Origin: Adhaeribacter_A terreus
GTDB lineage: Bacteria; Bacteroidota; Bacteroidia; Cytophagales; Hymenobacteraceae
Reading direction: 5' to 3'
Length of the DNA stretch: 64,000 nucleotides
NCBI RefSeq assembly: GCF_042657365.1
Contig: NZ_JBHSKT010000001.1
Coordinates: forward strand, 248,001 to 312,000
In this document: in pieces, positions 1 through 10,700 of the stretch
Position numbering within the stretch: the first letter of the stretch is position 1
How the letters are laid out: every line of letters begins with the position of its first letter
Position numbers and translations under genes: made by a program
The notes under the pieces: model-generated
The model's database searches: none
Told to the model about the DNA's origin: nothing
Seen by the model: only the letters and a program-made list of their open reading frames with translations

Positions 1-3000
1 TGAAAGCACTATTCGGTAGCGGTTTAACAATTACGGTCATTTGAGCGGCGGCGCTTTCACAGTTTCCGTTTTTCCGGGTAATGTAGAAGCTGGTGGTATC
101 GGTTAAATTCGTTGGTGTAAAGGAAGATCCCGTGTGTACCAGGTTTGTAAGCAATGAATCGGAGTACCAGCGAATGTTTGTGCCTATTGCTTGCAGAGGC
201 GCTATTGTTTCGCCGATGCAGTATTCCGGCGGAGCTACGAATTGCGGCGTTTCCGGAACTGGCATAATGCTGAGCGGAACGGTTACCGGACTTACATACG
301 CAGGGTCGGAAGCCGTTAACCTTAATATATACAGCGCGCTTTGCTTACTTCCGGCCGGAAGCGTTATCAATATGGTATCGGAATCAATTGAATTCAGGGA
401 GCCCACAACAACCGGATTGACAAAATTGCCTGCCGAATCACTTAATTGCGCCTCAAATGCGTTCCCGTTTTGGAATGCCCCGAAAACCCGGTAAGCAAGT
501 TTAAACTGTTCGCCGGCACAGAAACTGCTGCTGGCCAATGGCAAAGGCATAACCGCCCGCGATGAACTGCTCAATACACAAATGCTGAAATCTCCGGTTC
601 CGGCTTGCTGGTTATAGGCATAGACACGCACGTAATATATATATCCTACCAGCGTACCAACTGCTTTTATCTGTTCGTTTCCACCAGCCACCGCCGTGTC
701 GCGGCACACCACCGAAGTTAAAGCATTGCAGGAACCCTCCAGTAGTTCTACCACCAGATCAGCATTACCAGTATTGGTAACTGAAATTACATTTTCCACG
801 CCAATGGCCGTAAATTTATACCAGACATCGGCCGCCGACGCGCCGCTGCAACCGGGCAACGATTGCGTTGCATGCAATACAGTGCCGGTAACCGGCTGAC
901 AGGTAGTGGCAGGAGTAAGGTTGATGGCAGTACTGCAATGGTCATTTACCGGTGGGGTTGGCAGTTCCTGAATGCAGATACTGAAATTGCCGCTTCCCCA
1001 GCCGGGACCGTAATGGTAAACCCGCACATAATAATCATCCCCGGCGGTAAGTCCGGCCGCATCTAAAATTTCAGCAGCACCCAAAGATGTTTTATCGCTG
1101 CAATACAGCAACACCGGATTATTGCAATTACCACCGAACACTTGCACTACCGCATCGAAACCTGCAGCGCTGCTCACGTTTATGCGTTGATTAGTATTGG
1201 TTGCCGTAAATTTATACCAGGCGTTTCCAGCAGCAGTTCCGGAGCAAACCGGCAAGCCCAGATCTGGTAGCGTGCCCGTAATACTACCGCTCACTGTATT
1301 GCAAACACCCGGGCCGTTAACCGGCAGCGTTACCGCCTGCTGGCAAGTGGCATTTACCGGCGTAATATCTTCGGTCAGGCAGATGGTGAACTTTCCGGTG
1401 CCATAATTCAATACATCTTCTGAATAAACCCGCAGGTAATAACTGGTACCTTGAGGCAAGTTGTAGAAGTGATGCGTTAAATTATTGCCGCCATTAAAGT
1501 TATAATTACATTCCACCGGCTTTAAATTTCCGCAGGTATCGCTGTAAACCATTAATCGTGGTGCAAAATTAGGGTTGCCTTGTATCTGTAAAGTAAGTTT
1601 GCGGGCGCTGGTTGCGGTAAATTTATACCATAGATCTTTACCGAGGCTTTCAGGAGTATTGGAGCAGTTATTGGCAACCGAAGCAGTAGCTTCCGAAATA
1701 TTACCTTCTATGGTTGAACAGGTATTACCGGCAGTTAAAGTAATGGCTCCGGCACATTCATCATTAACCGGCGGGTTAGCCAAACGGACGTTCAGGCGGA
1801 AGTCGGCACAATGGGGTTGCGGCCAGGTATCTACTACCAGATAATAAGTACCGTTGGTAGTAAAGGTGAAGGGCAGCGTAGCCGAAGTATCCAGTCCGGT
1901 AGCAATAAAAGGTTGATTATTCAGGCCCATAAATGTGACCTGGCCGTTGCACTGATTCAGAATGCGCATACCTTTCCGGATGCTGTTCCCACCCAGTGTA
2001 AAGGCATAGGTAACCGGAGCATTGGTAACATTGAACTGGAACACATAATCTTCGCCGGCACCGTAAAGTACTGGCTGACCGTTGATAGAAAAGTCAATGC
2101 TATTTTCAATTATGCCAAAATCGTTGCCTTTACCGCAGGTGGTTTGCAGGCCGCTGTTAAACGGTATGGCCGGAATAATAAAAGGATTGCTGCAGGAAGA
2201 ACCAACCGGTCGGGGCGGTGCATCGGTTACGCAAATCGTGAATTCACCGGTTGCGCTACTTAAGTTACCAGTATCAAATACTTTAATAAAATAGGTGGCG
2301 CCTGCCGTTAGTCCGGTTGCATACATTACCTGGGAATTGGTGCTGCTTTGCTGTACGTTACAGGCCAGAATAGTTGGCGTTGGACAAGCGCCTTGTAAAA
2401 GCTGGATTCCGGGCTGAAAACCAGCTAAGCCCTGCACGGTAATGTTGTGGCTGGAAGTTGAGGCTACAAACTTATACCAGACATCCATGTCGCCGTTTGC
2501 CAGTACTCCCGGGTTCATAAAAACCTTACAACTTTGTGCTGCGCCCGAACTGGTGGCAAGAACCGTGGTTCCGGAAACTGGCGTGCAGCTATTGGAAACC
2601 GGTAAAGTAATAGCATTGGCACACAGGTCGTTTGTCGGCGGCAGCGGCGCGGCGTTAATTTTCAGGCTGAAGTTTCCGCAATCTGTATTTCCTGCGGCCA
2701 TTCCCTGGAAGAGAGCATCTTCTACTACAATATAATAGGTGCCGTTTGTATTAAAGTTGAAGACGTTGGTGGCAATGGAATCGCGGCCGGACTGGTTGGT
2801 ATAAAGCAGCTGACCAGAGGTATTTATGGCGCAGTTAGTTGGGGAAAAGGCCGGACTTGGGCAGTTCCTGTATATATTTAACATTTTAGAACTATTGCTT
2901 CCGGAACTTAAGCTCATCTGGTAAGAAATCGGGGCATTGGTAACATCCAGCCGGAAAACATAATCTTCAAAAGGCAACGAGCCGCCGCCCCGGCAATCGC

Positions 3001-5230
3001 TGCCATAGTCGTCCTGGCTGCCACAGGTGCTTACCTGTCCGCTGTTGAATGGTATAGCCGTAACCGGAACTGCCGTAGCGCAAACTGCTCCAACCGGGGC
3101 TGGTGCATCTTCCTGTACCGAGATGGTGAATTTATCATAGGAAGAAGTAGTTGTGTAATCATAGACCCTTAAATAATAAGTAGTGCCCGGGTTAAGGTTG
3201 TTGGTCCTTATTTCTTCCTTTGGGTTTTGGGCATTATTATACCGTTTCATACAGACTAAAGAATTAAGACTATTGCAGGTGCCGCTGAAAAGCTCAACCA
3301 ATGGACTGAACGTATATTCCGGAGTAGCTGGGGTATTAGGTAAACCAACAACTTTTATGAGCTGGTACGGAGAAGTGGCTACAAATTTAAACCAGACATC
3401 GTCGTTGGCATACGGTATAGTAGGAGACTGGCAGGAAGGCATAGATTGCGTGGTGCCCTGGGTGCTGCCGGCATAAGGAACCGGAACGGTGTTTATTGGC
3501 GCAACCGGTAATGTTATTGCGCCTATGCAATCATCGTTGTCGCGTAATTTGGTAATGCAGAACCGAAGTTGCGTATTAGTTATGCCTGCTGCCGGCGAAT
3601 AAACCCGGAAATAATAAGTCTGGCCGGGAACCAGGTTAGGCAGATCAGCGCGGTTATTGACAGTGCCCTGAGGGAAACAAAGCATAGAAGTAAGATTGCC
3701 GCAGCGGCCGGAAAACAATTCGAAACTGCCCTGCACGTAAACCTGGTGTTTCGTGCCTTTGGCCACAAAACTATACCAGATATCATCGTCGGCAAAAGCA
3801 TTAATGGTACTTCCGGAAGCAATGCAGCGTGGTTTTGATTGCGTTGCATAAAGCGAACTAGCGTTCACAAAGCTGCAGGTATCTCCAACAGTTACGCTGA
3901 TGGCATTTATACATTCATCATTAACCGGCGGAGGTGGCGCATTTTTCAGACTGAACCGGAAGTCACCACAGGTTTGTCCGTCTACCACAAAGTAATAAGT
4001 GCCGTTCGTTTCCAATGTAATAATGCTGCTGTCGGCTATTCCGGATCGGGAAAGGGGACTTTCGCCTACAAAATTAGATGGCCGTAAAGCTGGTGTAGGG
4101 CAATCTTTAAATACAGCTACCCACAAACCGGGAGTAGTAGAAGTTGCCCGGTCGAGACGCATCAGGTAAGAAACCGGGGCATTGGTTACGTCCAGTTTAT
4201 AAACCATATCTTCGCCCATCTGGTTGTAATTCCGAAAGTTGCTCCGGTAGTTATCGCCGCTTCCGCAGGTGCTTTGAAGGCCGCTGTTAAAAGGAATACC
4301 CGGAATATTTAAGGCATTCACGCACAAGGCTCCGGAAGGCATTGGCCGGTTTTTCACCGAAATGGTGAAGGTGTTGGTCGTAATATTATGCGTACTTGCG
4401 TAAAGTCGCACGAAATAGGTTTGACCGGTTATCAGTGGCGCCAATTGAATGGTAGCATTACCGCCATAACCAACATACACGCCGCACTGAATGGAACTTA
4501 AGCTGCTGCAGGTGCCCATTAAAACTTCTGCTTCCAGTTGTAAACCGGAGGATGCTATAATTTCCACATCGTGCGCCAAACCGGTTGCCGTAAATTTATA
4601 CCATACATCGTTCGCTAAGTAGCCGGGACCGCCGCAAGGAGGCATAGATTCGGTAGCATTTTGAATGGAGCCGGTAACGGGAATGTGGGTGGTATTTACC
4701 GGTAGGTTTACTGCGCCGTCGCAATAGTCGTTGGAAGGATCAGTTATGCAGATGGTGAAATTTCCGGAACCGGCGCCGCCTTTGTAATGATAAACCCGCA
4801 CGTAATACGTATCGCCGGGTATCAGGCTGTCAGGCTGGGAGATTTCTACTTGTCCTAAACCGCCAACATCGGTGCAACTAATGGAAGTAAGGTTTGAACA
4901 CGAACCGGAAAAAGTTTCGATCACGGCATCGTAGTTCGAACTGCCGGAAACGCGGATGCCATGCTGGCTTTTCGTGGCTACAAACTTAAACCACACATCA
5001 TCATCGGCTATACCTCCGGCTGCACAGGCAAGCAAGGTTTGCGTAGCGGCAGTAGATGTTCCATTTAACGGGCTGCATGTAACGCTTGGTGTTAAAGTGA
5101 TGGCTCCGGCACAATTATCGTTTATTGGTACAGCCTGGGCATTTACCTTGGTTTCATGCAAAAAGCTTAAAAATAAAATAAGCCAGAAGGGGAATTTTAC
5201 ATAAGTCAGAGAACAGGAAGGGTTTTTCAT
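1..5230 (-). CDS. Giant modular secreted surface protein, 5' part (C-terminus outside window)
   Basis: An open frame runs without a stop from the ATG at 5230 to the window edge (1743 codons), so the gene is partial. The N-terminus is a Sec signal peptide ending KVNA, followed by QAVPINDNC. The body is a mosaic of two beta-sandwich-like modules. Module A (about 130 residues) starts NDxCxxAI, has DVWYKF(V/T)AT in the middle and ends YYVRVY..GxFxICI. Module B (about 140-155 residues) has IPFNSG, EDYVFxLDVTNAP and NGTYYxVVD. From N to C the order is AABAABABAAA; the A cores lie near 4980, 4592, 3766, 3384, 2468, 1620, 1208 and 815, and the B cores near 4205, 2960 and 2050. After about residue 1550 come an FCAGE-type domain and an Ig-like domain of the kind associated with CHU_C (YCIGE, WYSD, TDTTSFYI). 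Such proteins are usually T9SS cargo with a C-terminal sorting domain, which would lie outside the window. Function is probably adhesion or surface coating; this is inferred. Confidence 0.9.
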   Translation of the reverse strand, partial: MKNPSCSLTYVKFPFWLILFLSFLHETKVNAQAVPINDNCAGAITLTPSVTCSPLNGTSTAATQTLLACAAGGIADDDVWFKFVATKSQHGIRVSGSSNYDAVIETFSGSCSNLTSISCTDVGGLGQVEISQPDSLIPGDTYYVRVYHYKGGAGSGNFTICITDPSNDYCDGAVNLPVNTTHIPVTGSIQNATESMPPCGGPGYLANDVWYKFTATGLAHDVEIIASSGLQLEAEVLMGTCSSLSSIQCGVYVGYGGNATIQLAPLITGQTYFVRLYASTHNITTNTFTISVKNRPMPSGALCVNALNIPGIPFNSGLQSTCGSGDNYRSNFRNYNQMGEDMVYKLDVTNAPVSYLMRLDRATSTTPGLWVAVFKDCPTPALRPSNFVGESPLSRSGIADSSIITLETNGTYYFVVDGQTCGDFRFSLKNAPPPPVNDECINAISVTVGDTCSFVNASSLYATQSKPRCIASGSTINAFADDDIWYSFVAKGTKHQVYVQGSFELFSGRCGNLTSMLCFPQGTVNNRADLPNLVPGQTYYFRVYSPAAGITNTQLRFCITKLRDNDDCIGAITLPVAPINTVPVPYAGSTQGTTQSMPSCQSPTIPYANDDVWFKFVATSPYQLIKVVGLPNTPATPEYTFSPLVELFSGTCNSLNSLVCMKRYNNAQNPKEEIRTNNLNPGTTYYLRVYDYTTTSSYDKFTISVQEDAPAPVGAVCATAVPVTAIPFNSGQVSTCGSQDDYGSDCRGGGSLPFEDYVFRLDVTNAPISYQMSLSSGSNSSKMLNIYRNCPSPAFSPTNCAINTSGQLLYTNQSGRDSIATNVFNFNTNGTYYIVVEDALFQGMAAGNTDCGNFSLKINAAPLPPTNDLCANAITLPVSNSCTPVSGTTVLATSSGAAQSCKVFMNPGVLANGDMDVWYKFVASTSSHNITVQGLAGFQPGIQLLQGACPTPTILACNVQQSSTNSQVMYATGLTAGATYFIKVFDTGNLSSATGEFTICVTDAPPRPVGSSCSNPFIIPAIPFNSGLQTTCGKGNDFGIIENSIDFSINGQPVLYGAGEDYVFQFNVTNAPVTYAFTLGGNSIRKGMRILNQCNGQVTFMGLNNQPFIATGLDTSATLPFTFTTNGTYYLVVDTWPQPHCADFRLNVRLANPPVNDECAGAITLTAGNTCSTIEGNISEATASVANNCSNTPESLGKDLWYKFTATSARKLTLQIQGNPNFAPRLMVYSDTCGNLKPVECNYNFNGGNNLTHHFYNLPQGTSYYLRVYSEDVLNYGTGKFTICLTEDITPVNATCQQAVTLPVNGPGVCNTVSGSITGTLPDLGLPVCSGTAAGNAWYKFTATNTNQRINVSSAAGFDAVVQVFGGNCNNPVLLYCSDKTSLGAAEILDAAGLTAGDDYYVRVYHYGPGWGSGNFSICIQELPTPPVNDHCSTAINLTPATTCQPVTGTVLHATQSLPGCSGASAADVWYKFTAIGVENVISVTNTGNADLVVELLEGSCNALTSVVCRDTAVAGGNEQIKAVGTLVGYIYYVRVYAYNQQAGTGDFSICVLSSSSRAVMPLPLASSSFCAGEQFKLAYRVFGAFQNGNAFEAQLSDSAGNFVNPVVVGSLNSIDSDTILITLPAGSKQSALYILRLTASDPAYVSPVTVPLSIMPVPETPQFVAPPEYCIGETIAPLQAIGTNIRWYSDSLLTNLVHTGSSFTPTNLTDTTSFYITRKNGNCESAAAQMTVIVKPLPNSAF

Positions 5231-5388
5231 AGGTTGCCGGCTATCGTGTAACTTCAGTAGTAACAGGAAATAACTCCTTTCGGGCAAAGACAATGAAAAT
5301 ACCGATATGGTTGTACGGGCTTGTAAACTTTTCTACATCCGTAAGAAATTCGGGCTGCTTTATGAACGCTGGTTGCTGAAAATAAAAG

Positions 5389-5418
5389 AAAAACGCTATG
5401 GTTTCGGGCTCAAAAACT
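5389..5418. repeat. Dispersed 30-bp intergenic repeat, forward copy
   Basis: AAAAACGCTATGGTTT, then a GGGC centre, then AAAAACT. The stop codon of the M28 peptidase gene (TAG at 5398-5396) lies inside it, and its arm encodes the peptidase's last residues, FLSPKP. See the finding on the repeat family for all copies. Confidence 0.75.
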
Positions 5419-6676
5419 GCGTGTAATCCAGTATTAACCGAAACAGCTCCGGGTATTTGGTTAGCGGCAGGGCATCTGGTTTATCCAGCACATCGTGGTA
5501 AAACGTAGTGCCGCCGAGGGTGTATAAAAAAAATGCCGGAACTCCTTTTTCGGAGAAAGGAAAATGATCGGAATTAGCTGCTTTGCCGCGACTTTTTATC
5601 TCCGGGAAATAGTGTTTTTCTCCATTCAGTTTCTGCAATTGCGCAAATTCCTTTTCGTGAATTTTGCCGTTCACCACCATTAAACCTGCATCGCCGGTTC
5701 CGGTTAAGTCTAGGTTTACCAGGAATTTTATTTGCTGTAAGGGAAATAAAGGATGTTCCACGTAAAACCGCGAACCCACCAAACCCGCTTCTTCGGCGCC
5801 AAAAGCCATGAACGCTACGGAATAAGCAGGTTGGTTTTCGGGTTTGGAAAAATGGTGCGCGAGTTCTAAAAGGAGGGAAGTGCCGCTGGCATTGTCGTTG
5901 GCGCCAGGGAAATACGCGTCTTCAGAAATGCGACCGAGATGATCGTAGTGCGCAGAGAAAACGATGAACGAATCGGACTGCACCTTTCCGGGAATAAAAC
6001 CGATCACGTTCTGCGTCTGGTACTCCGGAATAAATTTCGCTTTTACTTCATATTTGACTTTTTTGGGTGTTTTCCCTACCGTTTTTTGCAGCAGATCGAA
6101 CTGCGGTTGCGGATTTTGGTTTCTGGCTACGGTGTACGTTAGTTTCTGCGGATGCGTAATAAATATGGCAGCCGCTTCTTTCATTTTAAGTGCAAAAGCA
6201 TCGGGCAGAATATTGCGCTTCATCCAGAATTTTTCAGGAACCAGTATCGCTTTGCCTTGTAAACTTTGCTTCAGAAATAATTCGCCGCGGCTTTCATCTA
6301 AAAAAATAAGCGTATCGAGCGGCAGGATCTTCAGTTTGTCTTTGCTGGTTCTAATGCCGGCATCGGGAATAAAATCAAACCCGGGTTTCAGTTTCCGGTC
6401 GTTCAGTTTCAGCTCCGTTTCTAAAACGGTATTCACCGGCAACGAAAAAGTCTGGAAGTAATTTCCACCGAAATTTTTTAACCCGGCTTCCTGAAATTGT
6501 TGCTGAATGAAAATGGCCGCTTTTTTATCGCCTTCTTTTACGTAACCGCGGCCGTGCATTTCCGGTGCGCAAAGCATTTCAATATTTTTCCGCACCCGCG
6601 CCATCTGCTGCGCTTCGGAGCAAAACGGAAGAAAAAACGGTAGGAAAAAAAGGAGAAAAACCCGTGAACTGCGCAT
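5396..6676 (-). CDS. Secreted M28-family zinc metallopeptidase
   Basis: 426 residues. A signal peptide (about 1-22) ends SEA and is followed by QQ. Residues about 45-220 are a variable N-terminal part with no clear signature. The M28 domain follows, with the expected dizinc ligands in order: HYDH at 243-246, GANDNASG (Asp261), GAEEAG (Glu295-Glu296), NLDLTG (Asp323) and a late His394 in YHDVLD. By family this is an aminopeptidase or carboxypeptidase-like exopeptidase acting in the periplasm or outside the cell; the substrate is unknown. The gene stands alone, between the giant surface protein and vanZ, all on the minus strand. The stop codon and last six codons fall in a dispersed repeat copy, so the C-terminus may have been altered by repeat insertion. 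The signal peptide holds a poly-Phe/Pro stretch. Confidence 0.9.
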   Translation of the reverse strand: MRSSRVFLLFFLPFFLPFCSEAQQMARVRKNIEMLCAPEMHGRGYVKEGDKKAAIFIQQQFQEAGLKNFGGNYFQTFSLPVNTVLETELKLNDRKLKPGFDFIPDAGIRTSKDKLKILPLDTLIFLDESRGELFLKQSLQGKAILVPEKFWMKRNILPDAFALKMKEAAAIFITHPQKLTYTVARNQNPQPQFDLLQKTVGKTPKKVKYEVKAKFIPEYQTQNVIGFIPGKVQSDSFIVFSAHYDHLGRISEDAYFPGANDNASGTSLLLELAHHFSKPENQPAYSVAFMAFGAEEAGLVGSRFYVEHPLFPLQQIKFLVNLDLTGTGDAGLMVVNGKIHEKEFAQLQKLNGEKHYFPEIKSRGKAANSDHFPFSEKGVPAFFLYTLGGTTFYHDVLDKPDALPLTKYPELFRLILDYTQFLSPKP

Positions 6677-6777
6677 GCAACGAAGATAGCAGATTTAAGG
6701 CAGGTTGAATACGGTTTTCCTGAATTTGTATGGGCAAACCCTTGTGGTTGTCCTTCCCGCATTTCGGGTTTTTCAGT

Positions 6778-6808
6778 AAAAAACGCTATGGTTTAAGGCC
6801 CGAAAACT
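6778..6808. repeat. Dispersed 30-bp intergenic repeat, forward copy
   Basis: Core AAAACGCTATGGTTT followed by AAGGCCCG and AAAACT. It begins at the last bases of the vanZ stop codon, so on the coding strand it directly follows the gene. Confidence 0.75.
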
Positions 6809-7202
6809 AGAAAATAAGCTTGCGCCGGGAAAGGAAATAGAAAAGAACCGAGCCAAGAAAAATGCCGATCGCATCGGCAATCACATCGCCGGTTTCGCCG
6901 TGGCGGCCGCGTTTCATTACGGTTTGCAGCAACTCAATAATTACGCCCAGAAAAAAGCAAATAACTACTGAAAGTCCCATGGCAAATTGCAGGAACCGGG
7001 CGCCGCCATAATGGAAATATAAACTTCGAATGAGTAAAAAAGCCAGCAGCCCGAAAACCCCGATGTGCGCCAGCGTATCGAAAGAAAGGAGTTCCCATTT
7101 GGGAGTTTTGGGAAGCGATTCTGAGGGCAGCAGCGTTAAAAAAAGAATGACTGCTGCCCACAAAATTGCCGGGAAATGATAACGGAGAAAAGTAGTTACC
7201 AC
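6807..7202 (-). CDS. VanZ-like small membrane protein
   Basis: 131 residues with four hydrophobic segments. The pattern matches the VanZ family: a first membrane helix followed by LPSES, then FDTLAHIGVFGLLAFLL, a conserved acidic helix (GVIIELLQ) and GETGDVIADAIGIFLGSVLF near the end. VanZ-family proteins are linked in some Gram-positives to teicoplanin resistance, but in Bacteroidota the role is unknown. The start lies 10 bp downstream of the gcvH stop, so the two are probably cotranscribed. Placement of sprA, gcvH and vanZ together is common in Bacteroidota, so the context is informative about lineage rather than function. Confidence 0.85.
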   Translation of the reverse strand: MVTTFLRYHFPAILWAAVILFLTLLPSESLPKTPKWELLSFDTLAHIGVFGLLAFLLIRSLYFHYGGARFLQFAMGLSVVICFFLGVIIELLQTVMKRGRHGETGDVIADAIGIFLGSVLFYFLSRRKLIF

Positions 7203-7212
7203 AAAAAAATAA

Positions 7213-7593
7213 TTAAGCGCCGATCAGTTCGCCGTAAGCTTCTGCAGAAAGTAAACCATCCAGCTCCGCTTTATCGTCGATGCTCATTTTGATCATCCAG
7301 CCGTCGCCGTACGCATCGGAGTTTACCAGTTCCGGGTTAGAGCCCAGTTTTTCGTTCAGTTCCAATACCGTTCCGGTAAGCGGCGAAAACAGATCAGAAA
7401 CCGTTTTAACAGCTTCAACCGTACCGAAAACTTCGTCTTTGTTTACTTTTTTGTCAACGGTGTCAATGTCTACATACACAATATCGCCAAGTTCGCGCTG
7501 GGCAAAATCGGTGATGCCTACGTAAGCTGTATCGCCTTCAATGCGTACCCACTCGTGCTCTTTGGTGTACTTCAGTTCGCCTGGTAAATTCAT
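7213..7593 (-). CDS. gcvH: Glycine cleavage system H protein
   Basis: 126 residues, the usual length. It starts MNLPGELKYTKEHEW and contains the lipoyl-attachment motif GTVEAVKTVSDL with the lipoylated lysine at 63. The H protein shuttles the aminomethyl group between the P, T and L proteins of the glycine cleavage complex in the cytoplasm. The partners gcvP, gcvT and lpd are not in this window. It sits 173 bp downstream of sprA and 10 bp upstream of vanZ, all on the minus strand. The upstream gap (7594-7766) is AT-rich with loosely repeated CAATTA/CAATCA words and contains no gene. Confidence 0.96.
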   Translation of the reverse strand: MNLPGELKYTKEHEWVRIEGDTAYVGITDFAQRELGDIVYVDIDTVDKKVNKDEVFGTVEAVKTVSDLFSPLTGTVLELNEKLGSNPELVNSDAYGDGWMIKMSIDDKAELDGLLSAEAYGELIGA

Positions 7594-7766
7594 AGTGTTT
7601 TGATTGTTAATAGTTTATGTCTCAATTTTTATTGGTCTAGCGTATTAATAACCCAGCTGGTTAATTAAAAACCAAAAGTAGTTATTCAATTTACAATTAA
7701 CAATCAGCAATCAACAATTAGCAATTAAATTAAAAGTACAGTTTTTTACCTGAAAACAATACCATT

Positions 7767-10700
7767 TTATTGCGATAAACTGTAACGTAACTGTACACCG
7801 CCTTCGGTAACCGTATTTTTGAACGAAGTCGAAATTTTTGGATCCGAAATGGTGCGCGTAAAGTAAAGCTGCAGGTTTAAACGCTGGTTAACCGTATAGT
7901 CTATGGTTGGGCGCAGCTGCAGCTGCATGTTGCCGTTGGTTACGGTATTATCGCTTTTCTCCACAATGGTTCCGTTCTCAGATCGCTGAATAATGCTGCG
8001 CTGAATAATGGTATTGTCGCGGATCGAAAGATCTAAACGGCCGGTCAGTTCGTTTTTCAGGGTTTTGTATTCGCCGTTAATTTTAAACGGTATCCGGAAA
8101 TTCGAAGTGCTGTAACCAGCCCCAATTACCAGGTCTTTTACGTGGTTTTCGGTTACCTGCGCATTGCTCAGGTTCAGGCTCAGGTTCCGTTCAGTTTTAT
8201 ATTCTACCCGGCCGGTTATGTTGTTCTTCGTTTTAAAATTCACTCCCAGCAGCGGCGTAAGGCGTTCCATGATGGTTACCTGGCTCACTACGTAGTAAGG
8301 AATAAATTGCCCCTGTTCGTTCTTTATGTTCGGGAAATCGAGGTTCGGGGTTAAATAAGAAAGCGAGCTGGCAAAATTCGTAACGCCATACGTGCTTTGA
8401 TAACCGTGCGAAATAGAGATCGAACTTAAATAGCGTTTCACAAATTCCAGGTTTGAAAGCCCCGAATAATCGATCCGCCAGTTAGGCAACGGAATCCGTT
8501 TGGTCAGGTCGCGGGCTTTAGCTCTTTCTGTTTTATAACCCGAAGCATCTTTGCCTTGGTACGCCAGCTGGAAAGCCGGGATCAGCACGTCCTGCGAGTT
8601 CAGTTTGTAAACCGAATCTGCCGGGTTACCACTTGCATTGGTAAGCGGATCGTTCAATAGTCTGGTCAGAATTTCCTTCCGGTTAGCAATGAATTGCTCA
8701 AACGCTTCCGATACATTTTTATTCGGGCCGCTATCCGGTCTTTTTTCAAACATCGTCTGGATCGTGATGGTAGAAACGCTGAACGAACCGGTATTGATCG
8801 GGTTCTGCGCTTCAGCCGGACGATCCGGAATTGCAAAGCCAGTATTTTCATCCACCGGCCGGCGGTAGAACACTTCCCGGATATCCGAAACATCTTTCTT
8901 GGCATCTACCAGAATGTTGAAGTTCCGGATCGGTTGCAGTTCGGTGCGCATATTCAGGCTCCAGGTTTTTAACGAACTCAGCGGCGTTTGTAAATACTGG
9001 CTGCTGTCGGTGTACCAACCGTTGCGGTCCGCGCGGTTATAAAGCTCATCTAAGCTGTATTGTTTACCGGCAACAAACCCAAAGCCCGGCGCGCCAAAAC
9101 CTTCTTCAAAACCAAAGAATTTCGTACCTGGCAAATAACCTGGTAGTAAACTTCCTTCACTGCGCACGTACGTTACGTTCAGAGTCCTGGCCGTCATTAA
9201 ACCGCGTAAAATGGTTTTCAGCGCTTTCAGTTCCGGGCCTTTCGTCGTGTCTTTCTTGGCTTCTGTTGGTTTTACCGCAGCTGTTCCCGGTTTAACCGGA
9301 ACTTTCGGTGCCGGTCGTTTTGCTTCAGCTTGTTTAGGCTGCTCGTTGTTTATCTTGTTCAGGAACTTCACTTTGTTGTAAAGTTTTACCAGGTCAATTC
9401 GTCCGTTTACGCTGGTTTCGGTATTATTCTGTATGGTATTCCCCAGTTTCAGCTGCGAAGAAGCCGTATCGGAAACCGAATTCAGGAAGTTGGAGCTGGC
9501 CGTCCAGGTATAGCTTACCTGGTAGCGCGTATCGGCACTAACCCAGTCCGTAAGCGGGAACTTATCCAGCGGTAAGCGGTAATTAAGCGCTGCTGTCTGG
9601 TCGAAGTTCGTATTCCGGCCAAAATTCTTCAGATTCTCAAAAGCTACTTTGTTGTTCTCTTTGGTCAGCGGTCCGTATGGTTCATCTACAATGGCGCGGT
9701 TCGTAGCGGTATAATCAAACGAAAGCGCTTTGGTCAGTTCCCATTTCAGGTCGTAGATCCGGTTAAAGAAGAACGTTTTCTGATACAGCGGCAAAATTCC
9801 GGTGGTTGTAGGTAACTCATACGGGTTATTCCGGCGCTGGAATTGTAATTCGTTGTAGCGGCGGTCCAGGTCTGCCCGGAAAGCCAGGCGGCTTGGCAGG
9901 AACGTAGCATTCAGTTCTTTTATCGGCCGCAGGTATGGGCTTTGGAACTTGGCGCTTTGCTCGAACGGCGCATAGTTTTTCGGGCTGGCATTATAAGTAT
10001 AAGCCAGGCCGCCGGAATAAATTTTGGTCAGGTCGCGGTCCGTTAAAATATCGGTGTGCAGTTTTTCGCTGTAAGCATACGAAAGCGAGATGTTCTCAAT
10101 GTCGTACACTTTCGGCTTGGAATTCGGATCGGTTTTTTCCTTCCTTACGTTCAGCAAACTGATGCTCTTGGTAGTGGTCCGGTCTAAAACTTCCTTTTTA
10201 TAAGCAGCTTTTGCCTCGTTGGCTTCCGGAACATTATCATATTTCCCCAGCGACTGACTCAGTTCCATATCGCCTTCCAGCGGGTCGTAGCGCGGCTCGC
10301 TTTCAATTACGCCATATTGCACTGAAAGCGGTACTTTTAAACCTAACGCCGATGGCAGGAATTTATCGGCTACAATATTTGAGTTCAGGTCGAATTGGCG
10401 GGTGTTTTCGCGGGCGCGCTGCGCAATTTTCTGCTGAATGCCACCAAAGCCAACGGTAGTGTAACGACCGGTAGCAGTAATATCAGCAACGTCGGCAAGT
10501 TTAGCGTTTACGCGGGCAGTAGCAGCCCAGCCGGCAGTTTTATCAAAATCGGAGACGCGCATTTCGTTCACCCAGATACAAACGCTTTGTTCGGCACCAT
10601 CATCGCGCGGGTTCAAAACACCGATCATCACGCCTTGCACCGCACTAAAATCCGGGTTACCTACTACCGTAATAGATTTTCCGTCTTCGCGGGTTACTGT

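Noticed and set aside
3580..3849. Frames of about 90 codons on both strands inside the giant surface gene
   Set aside because: They are shadows in other frames of the 1-5230 coding region.
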